Below are positions 1-9,925 of a stretch of 64,000 nt of DNA, one piece after another. The translations under genes were made by a program, and so were the position numbers. This stretch comes from Rhizodiscina lignyota. Its lineage: Eukaryota > Ascomycota > Dothideomycetes > Aulographales > Rhizodiscinaceae. The stretch is from assembly GCA_010015805.1 (NCBI GenBank), contig ML978122.1, forward strand, positions 1,088,453-1,152,452. The letters run 5' to 3'. Position 1 is the stretch's first letter, and each line of letters starts with the position of its first letter. The notes under the pieces were generated by a model. It searched no databases. It had not been told where the DNA came from and saw nothing but the letters and a program-made list of their open reading frames with translations.

Positions 1-292
1 TTCCTATATGTGATTTACACCGAGCAGTCCTCCGAGGTAGAATAGGAAGAAAGAGCGTGACGAAAGTGCGTGAGAGAGGGAAGTGAAGTACTCGATGCCA
101 AGACGCGTAAAAGCGGCCGGTCACGGGATTGCAGAACTTGAGCCAACCACGAAATCTAGGGCTCTACATGCCAAGCTAGCGGCTGCGGAGCTTCCCGAAC
201 TACGCCGCTGGTGAACTGCTAGGCTCACCATATATCTTAGCTGGCAATTTGTCTTCTACATTGTCCTCTACCATTGGCACTGCATAGCCACG

Positions 293-1203
293 ATGAATGT
301 GAGCTACATGTTCTCATTTCGAAATTCTATTTGCTGACCACTATCTTCTAGATCGTAGAATGGGCATTCGGCAAGCGCATGACGCCGGCGGAGCGGCTGC
401 GGAAGCATCAGCGAGCTTTGGAGAAGACACAACGAGAGCTTGACCGCGAGCGTGTGAAGCTGGAGAATCAGGAGAAGAAACTGGTGCAAGATATCAAGAA
501 GAGCGCGAAGAATGGGCAGACGGGGCCGTTAAGGATACAAGCAAAAGACCTGGTGCGAACAAGAAGGTATGCATTATCAGCAGGTTCAGCACTGAGCAGC
601 AGGAATAATTTTCTGTACTTTGCTACTCAATTGTGCTAATAAAACTGTCAGATACATCCAGAAATTCTACCAAATGCGGACACAACTTCAAGCGATTTCC
701 CTGCGTATCCAGGTAATCCACCCCACTTCTTTGCAATACTTCTACTGACGATAGTCTAGACAGTTCGAAGTAACGAGCAGATGATGCAATCGATGAAAGG
801 CGCGACAACGCTACTCGGCAGCATGAACCGGCAGATGAACCTACCTGCGCTGCAACGGATTGCAATGGAGTTCGAGAAGGAGAACGACATAATGGATCAG
901 CGGCAAGAGATGATGGATGATGCGATAGATGATGTGACTGGGCTAGAGGACGAAGAGGAGAGCGAAGAGGTCGTGAACCAGGTGCTGGATGAAATTGGAG
1001 TCGACCTTGGCCAAGCTGTAAGTCTCCAAGTTGTCTATATTGCAATTACGTCGAAAGGCATGCTAACAACTTATCAGCTTGGCGAGACACCCTCAGGACT
1101 GCAGAAGAACACGGAATCCGAAGGGAGGATAGCACAAGCAGTAGGAGGAGGCGATCCAGGTGACGATGATCTCCAAGCCAGACTGGACAGTCTGCGGAAA
1201 TAA
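293..1203 (+). CDS. VPS2: ESCRT-III subunit Vps2/Did4 (CHMP2 family)
   Basis: Five exons are read: 293-298, 352-566, 652-712, 760-1017 and 1078-1203, giving about 221 residues, normal for the family. The first exon holds only two codons before a gtgagc donor; this is how Vps2 genes regain their MNIVEWAFGKR start. The N-terminal half is basic and helical (TPAERLRKHQRALEKTQREL), followed by the conserved stretch MNRQMNLPALQRIAMEFEKE. The C-terminal third is acidic (EDEEESEEVVNQVLDEIG) and ends LQARLDSLRK, which fits a MIT-interacting motif of the kind bound by Vps4. Family role: with Vps24 it caps Snf7 filaments on endosomes and recruits Vps4 for multivesicular body sorting. The last intron has a good tgctaac branch site at 1061. 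The splice joins are by eye but keep frame throughout. Confidence 0.93.
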
Positions 1204-2480
1204 TGGGGCACGACATGCGAATGTTTATCGCAGCAGTGTGAGGGATACCTGTACCTGGCATGTCTTGGCTGGCGTTGGTGCTTTCGCAGGAACAGAGCGA
1301 TCCCTTGGCATGGAATACGAGTTTTACGAGATCATGTCCAGATTCCACTGTACCAATAATTCACAGGCAATATCTGACGTCTTCCTGTGGCGTTGTAGAG
1401 CCTCATCTGTGGCTGCCCAATGACCGGACGGCAGGTGCATGGCAAGGTGAGCCCGCGTCAAAGTCCCGCCCGAATTCCCAGGTTGTCGGTCGCGAAACGT
1501 CTCGTGACCAGCTCAAATGAGTATTCGCCTCATTGCGTAATGGTGTAAACAAGTGCGCGCAAACACCCGCCAGTTCCTTTTATCACCGACGGTCGTCGAA
1601 GAGTCGCACTGCAAAGCGCTGTGGCATCCAGCTTGGCCGAAGCGGCGCTTTGATTTCTAAGACCGTCCCTCGTGAGCAGCTGCTTGCATTGCGCGCTCTC
1701 CTCTCCTCGCCCGCACGTCAGCCAGCAGTCGTGCGTCAATCCTTCAATCCACCATTGCACCGAACCTCTTCTGCTTTTCTGCTCCAGCCGCGCCTCGCGA
1801 ATCAGAGCATTTGCACTCTCTCCTGCGCGCAGTGCGTCGTTCCTGAATTTTGGCCTCAAGGCTCTGGCGGCTTCCAGCATCAAACGCTCCAACCGCGTGC
1901 GCCTTCGATTGCCCCGCAGAAAAGACATCATCTCCCTTGCACCTTGCCTACCGTATCCTTGACTTAGCCCTACACAACAACCATCTCAGCATCTGCCGCC
2001 TGAACGTAGCCATCTGTGGGGAAGTAAGCGTCTAGCGACATTCGCCTTCGCTATTGAAGCTCGCCGCACTACCTCGACGTCATCCGAACGGGGCGCTTGA
2101 CGTCCCTGGCCGAACGGGAGCGCGTGTTTCGGTGTCCAGAACCCCTCATCTTTCTCCAAAGCCAACCCACTGTCCACCGGCACGACTCGAGTATCTGTAC
2201 GTCCCACCCGATCTCTCATATCCTGGTGTCTTATCCCATTCGTCGGAACTCACCTTTCATGAGTCGTTGGCGCTAATCGGCCGTAATAGCTTGCACCGTC
2301 GCGAATTTCCACCTCACCTGCACCCGCCCGCTCCCACACCACAACTCAAACTAAACCCTCGATCACATCTCCATTGGCGTTTTAATCAAAGGCCGCACGC
2401 GCTACATATCCTGACAGCTCAACAAACTGGCTGGGAACAAGCGGAGGAGCTTCTCCGGCTCAGGAGGCCTGCTCAACAGG
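1204..2480. other. Intergenic, VPS2 to PP2C gene
   Basis: This stretch holds the 3' end of VPS2 and the leader and promoter of the phosphatase gene. Open frames occur on both strands around 1530-1967, but they overlap each other, lack a recognisable family and show no codon bias. I see no RNA gene or repeat. Confidence 0.5.
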
Positions 2481-4279
2481 ATGTTTGGCTCTGCCACACC
2501 GGGCAAAGACGATGGCAGTGTTGTCGACACCGACAGCGTCAAGGCTGGGACACTGTCTATTCCAGAAACCAACAACGACATGTCGCGAAAAGATAACGGT
2601 GGAAATGGCAGCCCGATCGATGCGAAGAAGAACGCAGAGCCCGAGAGCCCTGCCACGGAGAAGAAGCGGAGAAGCAGTAGCGTTGCAAAGGCAAGAGACA
2701 TATTTTCTAGCGCTAGACAGTCCCTACATCTTCATGGATCGTCTCCTACATCCGCATCGGGCGAAAAGCTCGCTCAATCACCAATGCAAAAGCTCAGCAA
2801 GCAAGATCCAGCACTTGGTGTACCGCAAGGCTCATTGAACAACTCTGCTGGAGAATCTATACCAGGACCAAAGTCTACTTTCCGAGTTGGCGTCACAGAA
2901 GACAAGAATAAAAAGTGCAGAAGAACAATGGAGGATACGCATGCCTACCTTTACAACTTCCTATCGACACCCGCGCCAGCTCTGGGCGACGACAACTCCT
3001 CCAAAGGCCGGCACTCGACCGATTCTGGACACGGCTCAAACGACGTGGCAGTTGTAGAGACTGACAACGGTTACTTTGCCATTTTTGATGGTCACGCTGG
3101 TACTTTTGCGGCCGATTGGTGTGGCAAAAAGCTCCACCTCCTCCTTGAAGACACCATCCGCAAGAATCCGAATACGCCCATCCCAGAACTCCTCGACCAG
3201 ACCTTCACGCTCGTCGATCAACAGCTTGAAAAGTTACCATTAAAGAATAGCGGATGTACTGCTGTCATAGCGGTTTTACGCTGGGAAGATCGTGTGCCCA
3301 ATAATCAGTCTGCTACCGGCTCTGCACTTCTTGCTCCCATCGCAGCCGCAGCTACGAAAGCGGCAGAAACGTCAGATACAACCCCAACTGCTGACACAGC
3401 TCAGAATGCGACCACCAATGAGTCCGCTCCTGAAAAGCTGAAAGAATCTGCTTCGCGCCAACGTGTGCTGTACACTGCAAATGTCGGCGACGCACGAATC
3501 GTGCTTTGTCGCAATGGCCGAGCTCTGCGATTATCGTACGACCATAAAGGCTCGGACGAAAATGAGGGCAGACGTGTAGCCAATGCTGGCGGCCTGATCT
3601 TGAACAACAGGGTCAACGGCGTACTGGCAGTCACTCGAGCGCTGGGCGATGCGTACATGAAAGACCTGGTGACAGGACACCCATACACGACCGAAACTGT
3701 TATTCAACCAGAACAAGACGAATTCCTCATTTTGGCTTGTGATGGGGTAAGAGAACCATTTTCTATTTTGTACGAGCCGTCTTGCTATCAAGTAGGCGGA
3801 GCATAGTGAAAGACAGAGCGCTAATAATGAAATAGCTATGGGACGTCTGCTCCGACCAGGAAGCAGTCGATCTTGTCCGCAACGAGCAAGACCCTCAAAC
3901 TGCGTCCAAAAGATTAGTCGAACATGCGCTTGCCCGCTTCTCTACGGACAATCTGAGCTGCATGATTGTCCGGTTCGACAACAAGGCTCTGTCACAACGT
4001 CGCGCCGAGCACGCTATTGGCGTTGAAGGCGACAAAGGGATGAAAGATGGAGTAAGTGAAGCTGAGCATATCGTCGCAGAAACGAGGAGAGTTCTAGACG
4101 ACACCGGCAAAGTCCCCGCGGAGGGGATTCCTCCGGTTAATCGAGGCAGCGAGGACATGATCGTAGAAGAAAAGGAAGGAGACGAAAAGGATCAAGAAGG
4201 GGGTCCGGAGTTGAATGAGGAGGCGTTGAAGACGGCGAGGGAAAAAGCAGGGGCGAACAAAGAGGGGGAGAAGAGCTGA
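2481..4279 (+). CDS. PTC1: Protein phosphatase 2C, Ptc1-like
   Basis: Two exons, 2481-3746 and 3836-4279, encode about 569 residues. The join restores the PP2C motif [16 protein letters not shown] across the intron. The N-terminal 130 residues are Ser- and Lys-rich and probably disordered. The catalytic domain starts at [21 protein letters not shown] (Glu and Asp of the RTMED motif bind metal, about residue 150), continues with [15 protein letters not shown] near residue 203, [19 protein letters not shown], and [16 protein letters not shown]. The wording near the RTMED motif is closest to yeast Ptc1, a Mn/Mg-dependent Ser/Thr phosphatase that dampens stress MAP kinases; assignment to Ptc1 rather than Ptc2/3 is inference. 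A low-complexity Ala/Thr insert lies at about residues 275-320, and an acidic, lysine-rich tail follows the fold. Confidence 0.9.
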
Positions 4280-5168
4280 GGTTGGGTTGTTGAGTTTCCT
4301 ACCTTTACCCTTCTCAACATCGTTTCAGCGAGTGCAATTGGGGATTGTGTACAATCTTGCTTTTTTTCATGTCCTACATGGCTCTGAGTTTGTCCTAAGA
4401 GCAGTTTTTACGTCAAGCGGGTCATGGTCACGAAAAGAAGGGTGCATTCGGGGGTCGAGCGAAGCCGAAGCTGGCGGGGCTTTGGAATTTCTAGTTCTTT
4501 TGTCTTCTTCATATTCTGGTCCAGCATCAGAAAGGCGTTGAGCACGCACACATTCGGAGACGTCAAGGCTTGTCTGCTCGTCTCGTTCGCTTCAGTCGCT
4601 ACTCAGTGCCGTTGATAGTCGCAGTGGAGATGTCTCGCCTCAATAGATGCCGAAATTGCTGCACAGAAAAGATTGATTGACGTCTGGATATTTAAACTGG
4701 AACGGGTGATTATCATGACCGATTTTGGCAGCGTGCATGTGAACGGAGCGAATGAGGAAGCCATTGGCCTGGTGTCAACGGCGCAGAATGGACGGTGGTT
4801 GGAGGGCGGATCCTTCGATCTGATTCTCAACGACATCCCTTCCAACGGCCTGCTCCTCAGCCATTCATTTAGCCTCCCTCTCCTCGTCCCTCCAGATCTG
4901 CCTCCCATCCCCGTTTAGAAACAGGCGCCATCGCCTGGCCTGGATATCCTATCCATCGTCGCGCTCCACGCCACTCCGCTCCGCCGGCAACCCCACGCCT
5001 CCTCCGTGGGGACGTCACATATCATTTTATCGTCGTACGCCACAACACCATATTCGCGCGCGCGTCAGAGCTTCGCGGAGCTGCCGAGGCCCAGCTGCAG
5101 GGCCGAGAGGTGCGACGTAGACGGATCGATGAAGCTGGTGCTCGTCACCACCGCGCATCGCAGCAGAG
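4280..5168. other. Intergenic, PTC1-like to SNF4
   Basis: No supported gene. The part next to SNF4 contains GACGTCAC at about 5011-5018, close to an ATF/CREB half-palindrome, and a GTGGGG just before it that fits the CreA/Mig consensus SYGGRG. Both are weak, short matches. Confidence 0.4.
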
Positions 5169-6938
5169 ATGGCGGGCTCCGATGAGGAACGCTCCCCCAA
5201 AGCAGCAGCAGCCAACCCCCACTACCACCGCGGCCAGCAAACACCCCAACACCAGGACCCTCCTCCTCCCGCACTCCAGGCCCGCGCTCTGGAACCTGAA
5301 CACGATCTCTCCGCCGCATCGCCAGCGCATCGCAACATTAGCCCGCAGTTGCACCATCACGTGTATCATGCTGCCATACCCGCACACACCGGATCTCCAA
5401 TCGGCGGTGTGGTAGGAGTCGATTTCGCCAGCAGCAGCGGCGACGCGGGCGGTCACGCGCCTCTCCCAGCCGTCCAGTTCCAAGTCGCTGCTCCTTCGAG
5501 CTTTCTCAGACCTGGATTACGTACGGCCGGCAGTCGTCCTGCGTCGAGCGCTGGCGCAGGAGCAGCGCTTCCAATCGGTATGAGCAAAGGCGCTGCTGGC
5601 CAGGGCCAGGCCCGTGTAGAAAGCCCGCTGGACAAAGAGCACCGCGAGGGCCTGGTAAGTGGCGATTCTCTTTTCCCCCCATCATGCGGCCGCGCGCGCC
5701 GCGTCTTGAGCCTCATCATGTGCTTGGCTTTGACGAGGGTATCCTATGCGACTCGCACGGTGCATGTGTGTGCTGGAGCATCGCGATCACGCGGTCCAAA
5801 GCAACTACCTTGTGCTACGTTGAATGGGGGCCCTCGCTGTCTGGTTGGAGGCAGGCATGGCCATTCACATGAGGCGGTCTTATTGCTTGCACGTCACACC
5901 TGCTAACTAGCGATTGCCGCACGCGACAGAAAGCAATCCGCGCATTCCTCAAAGTCCGCACCTCATACGACGTCCTCCCTCTCTCCTTCCGCCTCATCGT
6001 CTTCGACACCGCGCTCCTCGTCAAGAAATCCTTGAACATCCTCAACCAGAATGGCATCGTCTCGGCGCCGTTGTGGGACTCGAAAACCTCGACCTTCGCA
6101 GGTCTCCTCACCACCTCCGACTACATAAACGTCATACAATACTACTGGCAGAATCCAGATGCCTTTGCTGCAATCGATCAGTTTCGCCTCGACTCATTGC
6201 CAGATGTCGAGCGCGCGATTGGCGTGCAGCCGCTCGAGACCGTGTCAATACATCCAGACAGACCGCTATACGAAGCATGCAGGAAGATGATAACTTCAAA
6301 AGCTAGGAGGATACCACTCGTCGACTTTGATGACGAGACACAGAGAGCTATGGTTGTGAGCGTTGTGACGCAATATCGAATACTGAAGTTCGTTGCTGTC
6401 AACGTGAAAGAGACTGTCAAGTTACGCAAGCCACTGGGCCAAATAAACCTGGGAACATATGGTGAAATGGGCAGAGAGGTGGCAGTTGCAAATATGGACA
6501 CGCCTGTCATGGATGTGATACACATGCTGGTCCGACGTAGCATATCTTCAGTTCCGATTCTTGATAGAGATGGTGAGTTATGCTCTTACACCTTTCCGTA
6601 CCAGTTTTACTACTTTATAGGGTAAAAGTCGCTGAGTCCTCCCAGGTGTCGTCATAAACGTTTTTGAAGCCGTCGACGTGATCACCCTCATCAAAGGCGG
6701 CGAATACGATGGCCTTAACCTCACAGTCGGCGAAGCATTGCTCAAACGCTCCGACGACTTCTCCGGAATATACACGTGCACCCTCAACGACAGGCTGGAC
6801 ACAATCTTCGACACAATCAGGAAGAGCAGAGTACATAGGATGGTCGTCATCGACGAGAACAGCAGGCTGAAGGGCATCTTGACCCTGAGTGATATCTTGG
6901 AATACGTGCTCCTCGAGGGCGAGGGCGATGAAGACTGA
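5169..6938 (+). CDS. SNF4: AMPK/Snf1 complex gamma subunit, four CBS repeats
   Basis: Three exons are supported: 5169-5654, 5930-6572 and 6646-6938, about 473 residues. Residues 1-160 are low-complexity (Ala, Pro, Ser, His), an extension absent from the 322-residue yeast protein. The conserved core then begins KAIRAFLKVRTSYDVLPLSFR and carries paired CBS modules: VSAPLWDSKTSTFAGLLTTSDY, then RRIPLVDFDDETQRAMVVSVV, then SSVPILDRDGVVINVFEAVDV, and finally HRMVVIDENSRLKGILTLSDI, ending in EYVLLEGEGDED. Each intron join restores a CBS motif. Family role: binds adenine nucleotides and activates Snf1 kinase under glucose limitation. The start was chosen as the first ATG in the frame that runs unbroken into the first donor; a shorter start inside exon 1 is possible. 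Confidence 0.93.
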
Positions 6939-7167
6939 GCATTGAACCATGCAAGGATGTTCCAAACGAACCACCTTTCGATCGATTTCCTACGATGACG
7001 GTAATGCGATTGCGGTAGGCGGCCTCACCTTTTCGAGGCCATCAACCGCTCCTTGCGGCGCACAAGGAATTCAAAAAATCGAGCTTGGCATTTGCCACAA
7101 TTCTGAAGTGAAAATAGAACGATTTTGGGGAGGGCCAGGCTGCATTCAGCAACGGTGTTGATTTTGT
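6939..7167. other. 3' flank of SNF4
   Basis: Probable 3' untranslated sequence. Nothing else recognised. Confidence 0.4.
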
Positions 7168-7512
7168 TTAAACTTTGTGTGCTTTTCTTTGGATTCTAGA
7201 CAGTTTTGACCCTTTCGCGAGCGAGGGATGCCCTTGGTTTTCGGGCTTGTTGGGCTTTTTCCTTTTGGAAAAAGGTCCCCAGCGATTCTCCTCTCTCTTT
7301 TGATGAATGATCGATGCGACGATGGGCACGAACGCGGGTATGGGATGAGTCGATGGCATGGCCTGCGGAATCGCGACGCCTGGTAATACATAGTTAGATG
7401 AGGCTGGAAACGAAATTCGAATACTTCGATCAACTACTCTCTCGTTCCTTTCACTGCTGAGGTTCTTACCTGGAAATACACCCCTGCATAAATTCGATAT
7501 TACGTAAGCCAT
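7168..7512 (-). CDS. Possible small basic protein, unknown
   Basis: An ATG at 7512 opens a frame that runs to TAA at 7168-7170. It contains a clean 66-nt intron (7404-7469, gtaaga..ttccag) whose length is a multiple of three, so both spliced (about 92 residues) and unspliced (114 residues) forms stay in frame. The product has a hydrophobic Pro-rich middle (HPIPAFVPIVASIIHQKREE) and a strongly basic tail with many Lys and Arg. The composition looks protein-like and not random, but I do not recognise the family. It lies between two convergent gene ends, with only about 80 nt to the dioxygenase stop upstream. It could be chance; transcript data would decide. Confidence 0.35.
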   Translation of the reverse strand: MAYVISNLCRGVFPGKNLSSERNERVVDRSIRISFPASSNYVLPGVAIPQAMPSTHPIPAFVPIVASIIHQKREENRWGPFSKRKKPNKPENQGHPSLAKGSKLSRIQRKAHKV

Positions 7513-7593
7513 CGTGAAGCATTTGAACGTGAAGATGCTGGACCTTCTCTATTCTTCTAATAGCATGGCTCATCGAAAGACGAATAGCTATAT

Positions 7594-8954
7594 CTAAGCT
7601 AGTCCTAGTGCCTCCCTCCGAGACACAGAGTTGGGATCATAGAACGGCTTCTCACCCAAAGACACAACCCGGTTGCCCTGCCTCTTGCCCTGGTAGTCAT
7701 TCGTCGCAGTATGGAAAACCGAGCGATTATCCCAGACGGCGAGATCATTGACCCCCCACTTGAACCGTACCTGCAGGTCATGATTCTCTGCAATGAGCTT
7801 CAAGAAATACGCCTTGATGATATCGCTCTCGGTCTCCGTGACGCCGTCGATCCAGCCGTGCTCGACCTGGTGCGCAGCACCAAACAGCGACTTCCAGCCC
7901 GTGACGGGGTTGGTGCGGACGACGGGGTGAGAGGCTTCGAAGTCGAGGCCGGTATTCTCGGGGGAGCCGCGGTCGGTGTCGATCAGCTCTGCGCCGAACT
8001 CCTTCGAGACTTTGACGAAGTTTGGCTGGTGGTGCGTGGCGGTCAGGTTCTCGGCGAATTTCTTCCAGATGGGGGAGAGGCGGTCGTAGGCTTCGTAGCC
8101 GCTGGCCCAGAGCTTGTAGGGTGTCAGTTGATATGCCAATGATATTAACGAGGAATTGTCATACTGTATCACCGCCGCTTCCATCCGTAGGAAGGGTATG
8201 GATCTTTAGAATCGCGTAGTCAGAAGGACACGCTCGAAGGTAATGCTTGGGCCTTGTTAGCGCAGCTCTCTCCGTTCTGAAAGTAGGGGTATTACTCCGC
8301 ATGCCAGCCCTCGCTAGCGAGCTTCTTGGAGTTGAATCCAAAGCGGTCCTTGTAATATTTGCGATTTTGCTAAACAGTGTCAGCTACTCCAGTAACTTCC
8401 AGGGATGTGAGACATACATACCTCGGAAGAGATGACAGAGATTTCGTCGTCAAGCTTTCCATTCTCATCGACAGCAATACCACGCTTGCTGTTGCTGAGG
8501 GCGTGACGATGAAGCTATGCTGGTTAGCATTGTGCCAGCAATGTGTATAAATGTCGTCGTACCTTGGAGCTTGCAGGCTTGCCAGTGAGTTCACCGAGCT
8601 TCTGCCCGAGAAGCTTCTGTTGTTCCACATCGATATTCTGGTTCCGGAAGAAGACGACACCACGCTGAGAGACTATGATGTGTGAGAAACATATGGTTTA
8701 ATTCGAGGAAATGGCAGCAAACCAGTGATGGCAAGATCACGGATCTTGTTGTCGTCTGACAAAATGTCGCTCAGCTGCAGTTCCGAGAATTCTCTTCCAA
8801 TGGCAGGAGTAACATCGACGCTCTTGTATTGATCAAGGCTACCGGAATATTTCAGGGGCTCCTGAAGCCGGTTGGTTAGAGTGCTACCCTTGGTAGGGAA
8901 CTTGACTTCCTCGGGACGGATAGCCAGATCTACGTCAGCGGCTGGTGGCGCCAT
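7594..8954 (-). CDS. TauD-family Fe(II)/2-oxoglutarate dioxygenase, frame problem
   Basis: Exons on the minus strand: 8723-8954, 8563-8672, 8422-8514, 8297-8369, then about 8165-8245 and 7594-8112. The joins give ITVSQRGVVFFRNQNI, HRHALSNSKRGIAV, FGFNSKKLASEGWHA, PSDYAILKIHTL, and GGDTLWASGYEAYDRLSP, all typical of fungal sulfonate or related TauD dioxygenases. The distal iron His and the 2-oxoglutarate Arg are expected in the last exon, which has VWDNRSVFHTATNDYQGKRQ. Problem: the natural acceptor (8246) gives the conserved D-ITFE after GWHA but leaves the following PSDYAILK one base out of frame. An alternative acceptor at 8253-8255 keeps frame but replaces ITFE with PKHYLRAC. Either a one-base loss near 8225-8240 (real or sequencing) or odd splicing. 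Substrate is unknown. Confidence 0.82.
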
Positions 8955-9925
8955 AGTTCAGAAAGATCGAATGTTGTAGATATTGAGGTAATTAATACAG
9001 GACATCCCCCTCGAGTAGTTTCCCCAGCCATCCTTTATACCCACTGTTCGACATCACACATCCGGACACCGGGGCAGCCGATTACGGGCAGTAGTGCATC
9101 ACGCAAGTCTCGTCCCGGCATGCCATATTAAGGGATCCCTCCATCTAGAACGACTGAGCCGTCAACTCATATCGATGTTTGACTGGTTGATGCTAGGAAC
9201 TTTGGGTGATGGTGTGCGATGTCGAGCTCCTCGCGCAACCGCCCCTCCTCATCCCGTGACTTTCGCGACTTTGATACGACGATGATAAGAACCAAAACAT
9301 CCACAATTGGATATAGAGTCGGAAGGGGCGGCATACTATTGAAAGCCATTGAAGTCTTTAATGAACTTGCACCATGCTTGCAGCGATGGCAACATCAACG
9401 TGGGACTTGAGGGAGAGAAGCGCGGGTAGAGCAACAAGGAGGAAAGGGAGTAAAACGGAAGGAAACAATGGATAGTACGAAATACAATAGACAGATGAAA
9501 ATAGGGGAACGCGGCAAATACTTGAACGAGCAATGCTCACTCCGTAGCAAGAGCGTCCATGAGGTCCAGCACGGTGATCCAGTATGTAGAGCCAAGCTCG
9601 GTTCTCCTGGAACAGAGCTTCGGCGAGAGTAATCTCAGCTCCGGAGGGATCAATCCTGGCATTGAACGTTCCGATATGGAAGCCAAAATCTTGTGGTAGC
9701 TGCTCTGAAGGTCTATACTGTATGTATGTATGCATCCACTGTATCGACTATGGGATGGAGGAGTTCGAAGATGGCGGCCAAGCTCGGTATCGCATCGCAT
9801 CGGGGTCGGCAAAACTCCGGGACACCCCTTGTAATTGTATCAAGAAGGCGATGGTAACCTAGATGGGCATTGCTTTGGGTACTACTATTTCAACAGCAAT
9901 GGTTCCCCCAACCCTTCTTCGGTAG
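8955..9925. other. Divergent promoter region, TauD-like and Dsc1-like genes
   Basis: About 970 bp shared by two divergently transcribed genes. A CCCCCT stress-element-like run lies at about 9006. Minus-strand open frames at 9358-9812 overlap each other in different frames and match no family, so I leave them out. Confidence 0.4.

Noticed and set aside
1530-1967. Open frames on both strands of about 130-144 codons
   Set aside because: They overlap on opposite strands, share no family features and lie in promoter space; composition alone explains them.
9358-9812. Overlapping minus-strand frames upstream of the Dsc1-like gene
   Set aside because: Different frames cover the same bases, none has a domain or splice pattern that supports it.
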